Shown piece by piece: positions 8,001-15,667 of a DNA stretch of 54,278 nt. The stretch is taken from contig JABFXY010000100.1 in assembly GCA_013361525.1 (NCBI GenBank), positions 1 to 54,278 of the forward strand, written 5' to 3'. The position numbers and the translations under genes were made by a program. Within the stretch, counting starts at the first letter, position 1. Every line of letters begins with the position of its first letter. Source of the DNA: Polyangiaceae bacterium. GTDB taxonomy: Bacteria; Myxococcota_A; Polyangia; Polyangiales; Polyangiaceae. The notes beneath the pieces are model-generated. The model saw nothing but the letters and a program-made list of their open reading frames with translations. It had not been told where the DNA came from and did no database searches.

Positions 8001-8797
8001 CAGCCGCCGGCGGAACCGATCCCGTTGTTGGCGCGGGAGACGGAGTCGCGCGCCTCCCCGGTGCCGTGCCCGTACCGCGTGTCGTCGTACGGGTCGTTGT
8101 CGTCCTTCATGAAGTCCCAGCCGGAGATGTCGTCGATGTAGCCGTTATTGTCATCGTCGACTCCGTCGGAGAAGTTCAGGATGAGGTCGCCCGCGTCGAG
8201 GCGCCCGTTGTTGTTCTTGTCGCCCTTGGGGTGGCCGTCGGACGCCTCGGGCAAGAGCGTGGGCATGAATGCGTAGTCGGCGACGGTCAGGGTGCGGTCG
8301 CCATTGCAATCGAATCCCGCGACCGTTCCGGCCGGGACGTCGATGTCCCCCGTGCACGCATTGCCGTTCATATCGACCGGCTTGTGGTTTACGAGCTCCG
8401 CGTGATTGAGGAACGCGGCCTCGATGAGATCGTCCTCGTCCCATTTGATACCGCTATCGGTGATCGCGATGATCACGCGCTGATCTCCCTGCGTGTATCG
8501 CCAGGCGAGATCGATCGACATGCCCGTTGCCGTCTCTTCCGGACGGACGGTCTCGTTGTCGACCATGAACGAGTAATAGTTCCATTGGCCGTTGTTGCCG
8601 TCCGTGTTCCAGGCGTAATCGGGATCGTCCGGCCAATACATCGAATCGGAGAGATCCTCCGACGTCGCGTCTTCCGGCGGCGGCCAGCTCGGGTTTTCTC
8701 CACGTGCGGGCCTGCTCGTCAGCGGGACGATGGCAGCGAGGACGAGAAAGAGCGCGGTGCGCGAAAGCGATACGCGCCGCTTGCGAACGATCGGCAT
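5093..8797 (-). CDS. Secreted S8 subtilase with FG-GAP-like repeats and MYXO-CTERM-like tail
   Basis: This 1234-residue protein starts with a signal peptide (to about ARG33). The subtilase domain carries the catalytic triad: Asp114 in AITDSGI, His244 in YGHGTGEA, and Ser390 in GAGTSCSS. Inserts at 192-224 (DKNNNGRLDAGD, DGVDDDNNGYIDD) look like calcium-binding loops. After residue 600 there are repeated DxDxDG segments such as DIDGDGVRELLYGT, DLDGDGRPEIVAV, DMDQDGRLDVIVS and DVDGDGKLEVAIGT, typical of FG-GAP/VCBS propeller blades. The C-terminus is GGCAC (1196-1200), a hydrophobic stretch and RRRR at 1227-1230, matching the MYXO-CTERM plan for surface sorting. Divergent from selA, with an 81-base gap. 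Confidence 0.93.
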   Translation of the reverse strand: MPIVRKRRVSLSRTALFLVLAAIVPLTSRPARGENPSWPPPEDATSEDLSDSMYWPDDPDYAWNTDGNNGQWNYYSFMVDNETVRPEETATGMSIDLAWRYTQGDQRVIIAITDSGIKWDEDDLIEAAFLNHAELVNHKPVDMNGNACTGDIDVPAGTVAGFDCNGDRTLTVADYAFMPTLLPEASDGHPKGDKNNNGRLDAGDLILNFSDGVDDDNNGYIDDISGWDFMKDDNDPYDDTRYGHGTGEARDSVSRANNGIGSAGGCNGCRFIPMRVGDSFITDVNDFAQATYYATDLGASLIQSALGTINNNRFAQSAIDYAYEHNVLTVASMADENSRHHNMPTVSNHTLPVHAIQFAGERITEARTFLQYHPCSNYGGQNFLSGAGTSCSSEAVGQTSGVVGLVYSAGLKYNRNLTAGEVFQLMIMGADDIDVPESREVDARDRWSQPGFDQRFGYGRVNANNAVTAVKDGRIPPEVDIVSPTWFSVLYKDQVTSPIEIRGTVQAKRATSFDYVVEWGPGVQPLDGEFTTIDEGSGGPTDVIGGESPIATFDIRNLDGFPIDPEKWDVDSTLGENQHTITVRVRAVAHYDGEIGDVPGEIRRTYYVHSDPDLVKGFPIYLGDGGEGSPKMADIDGDGVRELLYGTAGGELHVIKLTGSEPEELWGGPFLVDHVDGLKETPSDPSEPSYLGAKAYSENPGAVDLARESLTTNAPAIADLDGDGRPEIVAVTYAGTIYVIENDGTVRTGWPKRLPRVPSCSLDPATPSTGPCMSTESRIARGSFAAPVVEDMDQDGRLDVIVSAFDGRIYVFDADGSDVSGFPVEVRYDGTFGGGPPAPNRVFTTAAVADFNKDGVPDILVGSNQLIGEGGNSGAVYLVDGRGNDAPSLYLPNWPVTMTSLNLFPLVAEGITNSPVIGTFDGTQAAVAHGNASSPLIIPGDPGEQTKLNAYPPNILPQRTDYPNDGLDPSSAFGPLSKATQPNTMLPLFSQPALGDMDQDGQPDIVASGGSLNLAINLQSPSDNLKGDNLLSMWSVKTGKMLPASPMVLEDFTFFNSSAIADLTGDGYPEAIIGSGGYYVHAIDGCGREPEGWPKFTGQWIIPTPAVGDVDGDGKLEVAIGTRNGWLYLWHTSAPTTNVIEWESYHHDNRNTGNYDVALDQGDKESGAATPLTEAMCAPPGDDDGGDDDRVLTPSGGCACETAKRSHDVPAGALAAMAAMAAMAVARRRRLARA

Positions 8798-8878
8798 GAC
8801 GAAGGCCTCCCTAAAAGCTCAGGGCGGGAGATTATCACGCGGTCGTGCGATTCTGGGGTTTCGCCTATTCTCCCCCGC

Positions 8879-10264
8879 GTGTCGGCGGATCTGTCTGGGA
8901 TGCCTCGGGTCGATCGGGTGGTCGCGCGGCCGGACCTCGCGGAGGTGCGGGCCGCCGTCGGCCCGAAGGCGTTCGTCGAGCTCGTTCGAGCGGGCATCGA
9001 CGCGGCGCGAACCGCGCTTTTGTCCGGCGAACGCCGGGGTGTCCCGACCGAGGAGGAGGTCGCGACCTGGGTTCGGGAGCGAGCCGGCGTGCTTCGGGCG
9101 GGTCGGGCGCGCCGCGTCATCAATGCGACCGGCGTGATGCTCCATACGAATCTCGGCCGCGCCCCGCTTTCGGAGCGAGCGGCGGCGGCCGTCGCCGAAT
9201 CGATGCGCGGGTACTCCAGCATCGAGCTCGACCTCGGGACGGGCAAGCGCGGCAAACGTGCGGCCTTCCTCGAAGCGTCGCTCGCGAGCCTGGCCGGCGC
9301 GGAGGCGGCCATCGTCGTGAACAACTGCGCGGCGGCCGTTCTCCTCTTGCTCGCGGCGGTTGCCCGAGGCCGTTCGGTCGTCGTCTCGCGCGGTGAGCTC
9401 GTCGAAATCGGCGGCGGTTTTCGGGTTCCGGACGTGATGGTGGAGAGCGGCGCGCGGCTCATCGAGGTCGGTACGACGAACAAAACTCGGCGAGCGGACT
9501 ACGAGCGTGCGCTCGACGCGAACCCGGACTGCGCCGCCATTTTGCGCGTGCATCAAGGCAATTTCAGGCAGCTGGGCTTCGTCGAGCGGCCGTCGCTCGC
9601 GGAGCTCGGTGACCTCGCGCGCGAGCGGGGCATCCCGCTGTTGAAGGATCTCGGCGGCGGCGCCCTGGTCGATCTGTCCTCGACCGGTTTCGTGGGGGAG
9701 CCGATCGTCGCGTCGTGTGTTCGCGACGGTTGCGCGGCCGTCACCTTCAGCGCCGACAAAGTGCTGGGTGGCCCGCAGGGAGGCGCGATTGTCGGCTCTT
9801 CGGCGATCATCGAGCGCGTCCGAAAACATCCGCTCGCTCGCGCGCTTCGCCTGGGGCGGCTCGCGATCGTCGCGCTCGAGGCGACCCTCGAAGCCTATTT
9901 GCTGGAGCGCGCCTGGGAGGAAGTGCCCGCGCTCGCGATGTCGAGGACGTCCGTGACCGAGCTCGAGGCGCGCGTGGATCGTTGGGTCGAACGCTTCGCG
10001 GCCGTCGGGATCTCGGCTCGGCGCGTGGCGACCGAGGCGGAGATGGGCGGAGGGACGCTCGCCGCGCGCACGATCCCGTCGGTCGCCGTCGAGATTTCAA
10101 CGGACGCGCGGGACGCCGACACGCTCGCCCGCGTGCTCCGTGAAGGTGATCCCGCGGTCATGGGACGCGTCCGGGAGGGCGGCGTCCTCCTCGATGCGCG
10201 AACCGTCTCCGCCGCGGAGGAGGAGATGCTCCTCGCGCGCGTCGTCGCGTCGTTCGATCGCTGA
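8879..10264 (+). CDS. selA: L-seryl-tRNA(Sec) selenium transferase
   Basis: SelA converts Ser-tRNA(Sec) to Sec-tRNA(Sec) with selenophosphate, using PLP. The 461-residue product has the family landmarks: VINATGVMLHTNLGRAPLS, GELVEIGGGFRVPDVM, EVGTTNKTR, and FSADKVLGGPQGG, in which Lys294 is the PLP-binding lysine. With the GTG start at 8879 this lysine aligns with Lys295 of the 463-residue Escherichia coli enzyme, so I prefer it over ATG 8900. No good ribosome binding site is visible for either. No selB, selC or selD is seen in this window, so the rest of the pathway must be elsewhere or missing. Confidence 0.95.
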   Translation: MSADLSGMPRVDRVVARPDLAEVRAAVGPKAFVELVRAGIDAARTALLSGERRGVPTEEEVATWVRERAGVLRAGRARRVINATGVMLHTNLGRAPLSERAAAAVAESMRGYSSIELDLGTGKRGKRAAFLEASLASLAGAEAAIVVNNCAAAVLLLLAAVARGRSVVVSRGELVEIGGGFRVPDVMVESGARLIEVGTTNKTRRADYERALDANPDCAAILRVHQGNFRQLGFVERPSLAELGDLARERGIPLLKDLGGGALVDLSSTGFVGEPIVASCVRDGCAAVTFSADKVLGGPQGGAIVGSSAIIERVRKHPLARALRLGRLAIVALEATLEAYLLERAWEEVPALAMSRTSVTELEARVDRWVERFAAVGISARRVATEAEMGGGTLAARTIPSVAVEISTDARDADTLARVLREGDPAVMGRVREGGVLLDARTVSAAEEEMLLARVVASFDR

Positions 10265-10351
10265 CGCCGCCTCGGCAGGTACCTTTCCCCGGTCGAAGCC
10301 ACAAGATACCCTTGTCCCAATCCTTCCGTGACTTGGTCGAGGGGAACCAGA

Positions 10352-12217
10352 ATGTCGATGTCCATGCGATCGATCCTGCTTTTTGGCGCGGCGCCTTTGG
10401 TCGCGCTCGTCGCGTCGTGCAACCTCATCGTCCCCGCCGACACGATGTCGTGCGAGACCGACGCGGACTGCGTCAACTTCCCGAACTTCGGCTGCGACAC
10501 GGCAGAGGGCGTGTGTGTCTCGCTCGACCAATGCTCGGCGAATGCGGAATGCGCCGAGGACGAGGTTTGCCGGCCCGTGTCCCCGCGCCGATGCGAGAAG
10601 ATCCGCCAAGGCAACTGCCAGGAGATCTACCCGGACAACGACACGTACCGCGACGACAACGCGATTCTGGTCGGTGTGACGGCGCCTCTCACGGAGGAGC
10701 AATCGACCGGCTACAGCATCGTCAATGGCGCCAAGGTCGCCGTCGACCATTTCAATCAATCGGGTGGCATCGCGCGCAGCCGGCCCATCGTTCTCGTCAT
10801 CTGTGACGACGGCAGCGAGGCGCAGAAGGCCTACGACAACGGCATCACGCTGAGCAACATCGGGACGCCGGCGATCATCGGTCCCGCTTTCAGCGGGCAG
10901 ACGCTGCGCATTGCGGGTACCAGCGCCGAGCCCGGCACGGTCGCGAACAACATCGCGTTGATCTCGCCGTCGGCCACGAGCCCGCTCGTGACGGGCATCC
11001 AGGACAAGAGCCCGAAATGCGCGAGCGCGGACGATTGCCCCGGTCTCGTCTGGCGTACGTCGCCTGCGGATACCTTCCAGGGGGCCGCGCTCGGCAATTA
11101 CTTCCCCATCGAGCTCGAGCCCGTCGTGCGCCAGCGCGGTGGCGCGACGCGCACCGGGCCGATCAAGGTCGCCGTCCTCTTCAAGCCCGACTCCTACGGA
11201 CAGCTCATCTCGGAGGTCGTGAAGACGACGCTGCGGTTCAATGGCGAGTCTGCCGTTTCCACGCAGAACAAGGACTTCTTCTACCTCGCCCAATACGACG
11301 ACATCGATGAGGCGACGGACGGTGTGCAGCCGGATCCCGCAGTGATTCAAGAGGCGCTCGCGGAACAACCCGACGCGATCTACCTGTTGGGCACGGGCGA
11401 GGTCGCCGAGATCATGCGCACGTTCGAGGCCGACTGGCCGGGCGCCGACGCGGATCGACCTTATTACATCCTCGGCGACGGCGGCTTGAGCGGCGACGTG
11501 ATCGAGGCGGTGCGCGACGGCAGTACCGAGCAACCGAAGATCCCCGACCCCGCCGCGCCCGCGCGGCCCGTGATCGAGCGCCTCCGCGGCACCGTTCCTG
11601 GGCCGGTTTCGAGCCCGATCTTCGACGCGTTCCGTGCCGAATACGACAGCAACTTCCCCCCCGACGAGACGAAGCACGGCGCGAACATCTTCGGCGCGGC
11701 CGGCGCATTCGACATCGTCTACATGATTGCTTACAGCGTTATCGCCGCGGGGGAGACGCCCATCACCGGCGACGTCATCGCGCGCGGCTTCGCGCGGCTC
11801 GCGGACACCGATTCGACCATCGTGAACGCCGGCACCATTGCGATCGGAACGGCCGAGCAGACGCTCTCCAACTCGAACGGCACCATCAACTTCGAGGGGG
11901 CGTCGGGCTCGCTCGATTTCGATATCGACACCGGCGAGGCGCCTTCACCGATCCAGGTGTGGTGCGTGCCGACGATCAGCGAAGACTCGTCGCTCTTCAC
12001 ACGCGCGTATTACGACGGTCAGAGCATCACCGGTCTGCCCGAGCCGGAGCATGTGGGCGCCGACTACACGTGCCCGTTCCACTACTGCAACGGCGCAGCC
12101 GACTGCGACACGCACCCGTGGGGCGCGGCCTGCATCGAGGACGTTTGCGGCTGCAACAACTCGGCCGATTGCGTCGACCCAGGCACCTGCGACACCGAAA
12201 CCAAGCGCTGCGAGTAA
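10352..12217 (+). CDS. Substrate-binding lipoprotein with Cys-rich ends (Peripla_BP_6-like)
   Basis: This 621-residue protein begins at an ATG with GAGGGGA just upstream. The signal ends in LVASC with lipidated Cys23. Residues of about 33-93 hold a Cys-rich segment (CETDADC, CSANAECAEDEVC). A type I periplasmic binding fold follows: ILVGVTAPLTEEQ, NGAKVAVDHFNQSGGI, IGPAFSGQTL and VAVLFKPDSYGQL match the branched-chain amino-acid receptor family. The C-terminal 50 residues return to paired Cys (CDTHPWGAACIEDVCGCNNSADC). No permease or ATPase genes are nearby, so it may be a sensor or orphan binder rather than part of a transporter. The ligand is unknown. Confidence 0.88.
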   Translation: MSMSMRSILLFGAAPLVALVASCNLIVPADTMSCETDADCVNFPNFGCDTAEGVCVSLDQCSANAECAEDEVCRPVSPRRCEKIRQGNCQEIYPDNDTYRDDNAILVGVTAPLTEEQSTGYSIVNGAKVAVDHFNQSGGIARSRPIVLVICDDGSEAQKAYDNGITLSNIGTPAIIGPAFSGQTLRIAGTSAEPGTVANNIALISPSATSPLVTGIQDKSPKCASADDCPGLVWRTSPADTFQGAALGNYFPIELEPVVRQRGGATRTGPIKVAVLFKPDSYGQLISEVVKTTLRFNGESAVSTQNKDFFYLAQYDDIDEATDGVQPDPAVIQEALAEQPDAIYLLGTGEVAEIMRTFEADWPGADADRPYYILGDGGLSGDVIEAVRDGSTEQPKIPDPAAPARPVIERLRGTVPGPVSSPIFDAFRAEYDSNFPPDETKHGANIFGAAGAFDIVYMIAYSVIAAGETPITGDVIARGFARLADTDSTIVNAGTIAIGTAEQTLSNSNGTINFEGASGSLDFDIDTGEAPSPIQVWCVPTISEDSSLFTRAYYDGQSITGLPEPEHVGADYTCPFHYCNGAADCDTHPWGAACIEDVCGCNNSADCVDPGTCDTETKRCE

Positions 12218-12232
12218 CGCGCGCAAAGCAAA

Positions 12233-12348
12233 GAGAGGGACGCCAAGCGCGCCAAGAGGAAGATGAGGAAGAAGAGGGTTTTTGAAATCCTCTCCTAAAC
12301 TCTTTCCCCTCTCTCTGCCCTTGGCGCCCTTGGCGACCCCTCTGTCTC
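12233..12348. repeat. Long inverted repeat between convergent genes (CGCCAAG type)
   Basis: The arm at 12233-12259, which includes GACGCCAAGCGCGCCAAG, is complementary with a few mismatches to 12318-12348, which includes CCTTGGCGCCCTTGGCG. Each arm itself holds two direct CGCCAAG or TTGGCG motifs. Inner sequence has GAGGGTTTTTG and CTCTCC, which can extend the stem. It fills the gap between two convergent genes, so a bidirectional terminator is likely. The CGCCAAG wording suggests a dispersed intergenic repeat. Confidence 0.65.
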
Positions 12349-12365
12349 GATCGGATCGGTGCTGC

Positions 12366-13415
12366 TCAGAACGAGCCGGACACGCCTACCGAGCCGGGGC
12401 CGAAGCTGACCTTTGCGGTCGGCTTCGCCTCGCCTTTGGTCGTGTCCTTCTTGTCGGAAGAGATGACCGCGTCGATCGTGAAGTAGGTGGAGAGGCCGGC
12501 GCCAATGACGGCCGCGCCGATGAAGACGTCGGTCGCGATGGCCATGGCTCGGGCGTTGCTGGCGGCGTCGTCGAGCTCGGCCTCGGTGTGACCGGGCTCG
12601 CGCTTGAGCTCGTCGAGCGAGCTCTGATTCGAGAGCGCGATGCCGCCGAAGACGCCCGCGCCGATCGCGAGCGCGCCCGTGATCGACCAGCCGACGATCG
12701 GTCCGATGGGCGGTCCGTCGTCCGGCGGGGGCGTTCCGCCGCCGACCACGATGATCTGCTTGTTGTCGCCGTTCGTGATCATCGTCTCCGGCTGGAGATC
12801 GAACACGAGCTCTTTCGTCTCTTGGCCGGCGAGCTCTTCGGTCCGCTTGATGGTGCGATAGCCCTGCTTCGAGACCTCGAATCGGCGCTTGCCGGCGCTG
12901 ACCACGACGGGGCCGGGGATGGGCGACGAGTTGACTTGATCGTCGACGCGAAGCTCTGCGCCCTCCACGTTGATTTTGACGTTCACCGTGGCGATGCGTC
13001 CTCGGAGCTTGTCGAGGTATCCGTTCACCTCGGTCTGGCGCTCCGGCTGAATGCGCTTTCCGCCGTCGGCGAGGTATTGCTCGAAGGTGCGGAGCGCGTT
13101 CGAGTAATCGCCGAGCTGAAAGTACTCCTGCCCGATGTTGTAGAGCACGTGGTAGTTCGGCACGAGCTCGTACGATCGGCGAAACTCGATGAGCGCGGCT
13201 TGGAAGTCACCTTCCTCGTGAAGCTCGACGCCCTTCATGTAGCGAGACTTCGCTTCGTCGGCTTTCGACGGCTGCGCGAAGGCTTCGCCTGCGCCGACGA
13301 GCGCGGCGCTACCGGCCGCCAGCGGGGCCAACGACAAGACAACCGCGAGCGCGCGAGCCCTGCGGGCGAAACCGAAACGACGAACAAGCAAACCCGAGGG
13401 ATAAGACCCACCCAT
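12366..13415 (-). CDS. TPR and PEGA domain protein with membrane helices
   Basis: This 349-residue protein has an N-terminal signal sequence ending near EAFAQ. Residues of about 50-150 form TPR-like helical repeats (KGVELHEEGDFQAALIEFRRS, YNIGQEYFQLGDYSNALRTF). Residues of about 158-225 look like a PEGA domain (VNVEGAELRVDD-type opening, then GKRRFEVSKQGYRTIKR). Two hydrophobic segments follow (GWSITGALAIGAGVFGGIAL and FIGAAVIGAGLSTYFTI), with a charged linker. Such proteins are common in myxobacterial envelopes and their role is unclear. It lies 95 bases downstream of the PEGA-tailed kinase gene on the same strand and may be co-transcribed with it. Confidence 0.85.
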   Translation of the reverse strand: MGGSYPSGLLVRRFGFARRARALAVVLSLAPLAAGSAALVGAGEAFAQPSKADEAKSRYMKGVELHEEGDFQAALIEFRRSYELVPNYHVLYNIGQEYFQLGDYSNALRTFEQYLADGGKRIQPERQTEVNGYLDKLRGRIATVNVKINVEGAELRVDDQVNSSPIPGPVVVSAGKRRFEVSKQGYRTIKRTEELAGQETKELVFDLQPETMITNGDNKQIIVVGGGTPPPDDGPPIGPIVGWSITGALAIGAGVFGGIALSNQSSLDELKREPGHTEAELDDAASNARAMAIATDVFIGAAVIGAGLSTYFTIDAVISSDKKDTTKGEAKPTAKVSFGPGSVGVSGSF

Positions 13416-13510
13416 GCTCGAAGACTAACAGCGCGCTATCGCTGCTGTCTTCTTCTCGCCGCATTGAACTCGCGCGGCCCGGTAGCCGCGCTCGGGGGCA
13501 CGAACGTCCG

Positions 13511-15514
13511 TCAGCCGCCGCCCGGGTACTCTTTGTCGATGTCCCGGATGGGTCTGCCGTTCTTGTCGCGCTTCACGGTCGGGACGGGATCGGTCGTCGG
13601 GGTCGTCGTCGTCTTGGACGGCGGTGGGCTGCCGCCGTAGCGACGATCGGCTGTGAGCACCGGCTCCCAGACGATCGAGGTCTCGTCGGGCTTGATCTTC
13701 CGGACCTTGCCGCTGTACCCGGGCGCGTCGACCTTGAGCTCGTGCTCCTGGCCATCGCGCGGGATGGTCGTCTTCATGTTGCCCTGGCCGATCTTCTTTC
13801 CGTCGAGGAAGATCTCGGCCTCGTCGGGCTTCACCTTGAGCTCGAGCGTCGCCTCTTTCGCGTTGGCATCGGACGACGCAGCAGCCGTGGACGTCGAGGT
13901 CGCTTGGGCGGTCGCCGTGGCCGCCGCCGTCGTCGCGGGCGCGGTGCTCTGCGACGCCGGCGAGCCCGAAGCCGCTGCAGCGGGTGCGCTCGGTGACCGG
14001 CCGAGGCCGATGTAGAGGAGCGCCGCGAGACCACCGGCCGCCGCAGCGATGCCGAGCGCGATCATCGTGAGCTTCTTGCTGCCGCCGTCGGACGCTTTTC
14101 CGTGCGGGTGACCGTAGGGGGAGTGCGAGACGCTGACGTGCGCGAGCGAGTTCGAGACGGACGGATGGCTCGCGTGATCGTCGCCCGTCATTCCGGGACC
14201 CACGCGCGGGACGCTGCCCGACTGCGTGTACGGGTTCATCCGGTTCGACGGCGTGTGTTGCCCCGAGCCGGTGAACGACGGGTCGCGCATGTTCGGGTGC
14301 GAATGTCCCGATTGCGTGAGCTGCGGATTGGAGCCCGCCGCTGGATGCGAGCCGCTCGCCGTGAGGTAGTTCGGCGCGGAGCCATACCCGAGCTGCGGAA
14401 GGTTGCCGCCGGCGAGTGAAGCGGGCCCGCTGAACGAAGCGCGCTGAAGCTCACCGGTGTACGCCGGAGGCTGATCGACCTGCGGAATGGCCATGTGTTG
14501 GTATTGGCCAGTCGGCAGCATCGCGGAGCGCGCGACCTGCTGCTCGATGATCGTCTTCAGCTTCTTGCGCTCTTCCTCGAACGTCTTCGAAAGGAGACGG
14601 CCGACCTCGCGCAACGTGGACCGCTCGCTCCCCGAATCCATCAGCTCGTCGAGCGCCGTTTGAAGCTCGACCGCGCTCGAATGCCGCTTGTCGCGATCGG
14701 GCGACAGCGCCTTCATGATCAACTGCTCGAGCGGGACCGAGATATCCGGGCGCATCGAGCGGGGGGAGGGGATCTCACCCGAGAGGAGCTGGTGGAGGAT
14801 TTGGACCTCGTTCAGGCCCTTCCACAGGCGGCGACCAACGGCCGCTTCCCACAACATCACGCCGACGCTGAAGAGATCGGCGCGGCGATCGACGCGCTCG
14901 CCCTTCGCTTGCTCGGGGGCCATGTAGCCGACCTTGCCTTTGAGCATCCCCGTGCGCGTCTCGTGCGACGAGTTCATCGCCTTCGCGATGCCGAAGTCGA
15001 CGACCTTCACCTGGCCGTCATAGGTGACGAAGACGTTGTGCGGCGTCACGTCGCGATGGACGACGCCGAGCGCCGAGCCGTCGAAGTCCGCGAGCTCGTG
15101 CGCGTAGTGCAGACCGGCGAGGACATCGCTCAAGACGCGCAGGCTCATCCCGAGAGGAAGGCCGCGGTCGCGCCCGAGCCGATGAAGGATGCGGCTATAG
15201 GGCTGTCCCTCCAGGTACTCCATCGCGATGTAGTAACGGCCGCCGACCTCGCCGACCTCATTGGTCTGGACGATGTTCGGATGGCTGAGGCGCGCGGAAA
15301 GACGCGCCTCCTCGAGGAACATGTTGATGAAGTCGGGATCCTCGGCGAGCTCGGCCTTGATCAGCTTGATGACGACGAGCTTGTTGAAGCCCGCCGGTCC
15401 TGCGATCACGGCGAGATACACCTCGGACATGCCGCCGCGGCCCAGCTCTGCGATGAGCTTGAACTTCCCAAGCACGTTGCTGGATTGTCCGTGTATCGGG
15501 TCAGCCGCAGCCAC
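13511..15514 (-). CDS. Ser/Thr protein kinase with C-terminal PEGA domain
   Basis: With the GTG at 15514 this is a 667-residue membrane kinase; an in-frame ATG at 15583 would add 23 unconserved-looking residues. The kinase domain spans about 17-285: LGRGGMSEVY P-loop, VVIK with Lys50, LEEA with Glu69, HRDVTPHN with Asp155 and DFG at 173-175. A long Pro/Ser/His-rich linker follows (about 330-500), then one membrane helix (LTMIALGIAAAAGGLAALLY), an Ala/Thr-rich stretch, and a PEGA-like domain (ATLELKVKPDEAEIFLDG, ELKVDAPGYSGKVRKI). PEGA domains occur in surface proteins and kinases of this lineage. It is divergent from the Cys-rich lipoprotein gene. Confidence 0.92.
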   Translation of the reverse strand: MAAADPIHGQSSNVLGKFKLIAELGRGGMSEVYLAVIAGPAGFNKLVVIKLIKAELAEDPDFINMFLEEARLSARLSHPNIVQTNEVGEVGGRYYIAMEYLEGQPYSRILHRLGRDRGLPLGMSLRVLSDVLAGLHYAHELADFDGSALGVVHRDVTPHNVFVTYDGQVKVVDFGIAKAMNSSHETRTGMLKGKVGYMAPEQAKGERVDRRADLFSVGVMLWEAAVGRRLWKGLNEVQILHQLLSGEIPSPRSMRPDISVPLEQLIMKALSPDRDKRHSSAVELQTALDELMDSGSERSTLREVGRLLSKTFEEERKKLKTIIEQQVARSAMLPTGQYQHMAIPQVDQPPAYTGELQRASFSGPASLAGGNLPQLGYGSAPNYLTASGSHPAAGSNPQLTQSGHSHPNMRDPSFTGSGQHTPSNRMNPYTQSGSVPRVGPGMTGDDHASHPSVSNSLAHVSVSHSPYGHPHGKASDGGSKKLTMIALGIAAAAGGLAALLYIGLGRSPSAPAAAASGSPASQSTAPATTAAATATAQATSTSTAAASSDANAKEATLELKVKPDEAEIFLDGKKIGQGNMKTTIPRDGQEHELKVDAPGYSGKVRKIKPDETSIVWEPVLTADRRYGGSPPPSKTTTTPTTDPVPTVKRDKNGRPIRDIDKEYPGGG

Positions 15515-15667
15515 GTGTCCCCCGCGGAAACAACATCCAACGGAGGGTAGCGTTCGCCTTCTTCCATCGCAAGGCGCATTCAAGGACGCGATCGCCCGCG
15601 TCGCGCGCCGAAGTTCGAGGTAGATCGGACGGCTCGTCGATCGCTATCTTCCGGCCTCGAGGTCCAC

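Noticed and set aside
7679..8878. The long in-frame extension of selA upstream of 8879
   Set aside because: It runs antisense through the subtilase gene, and the selA family length and the Lys294 alignment support a start at 8879 or 8900.
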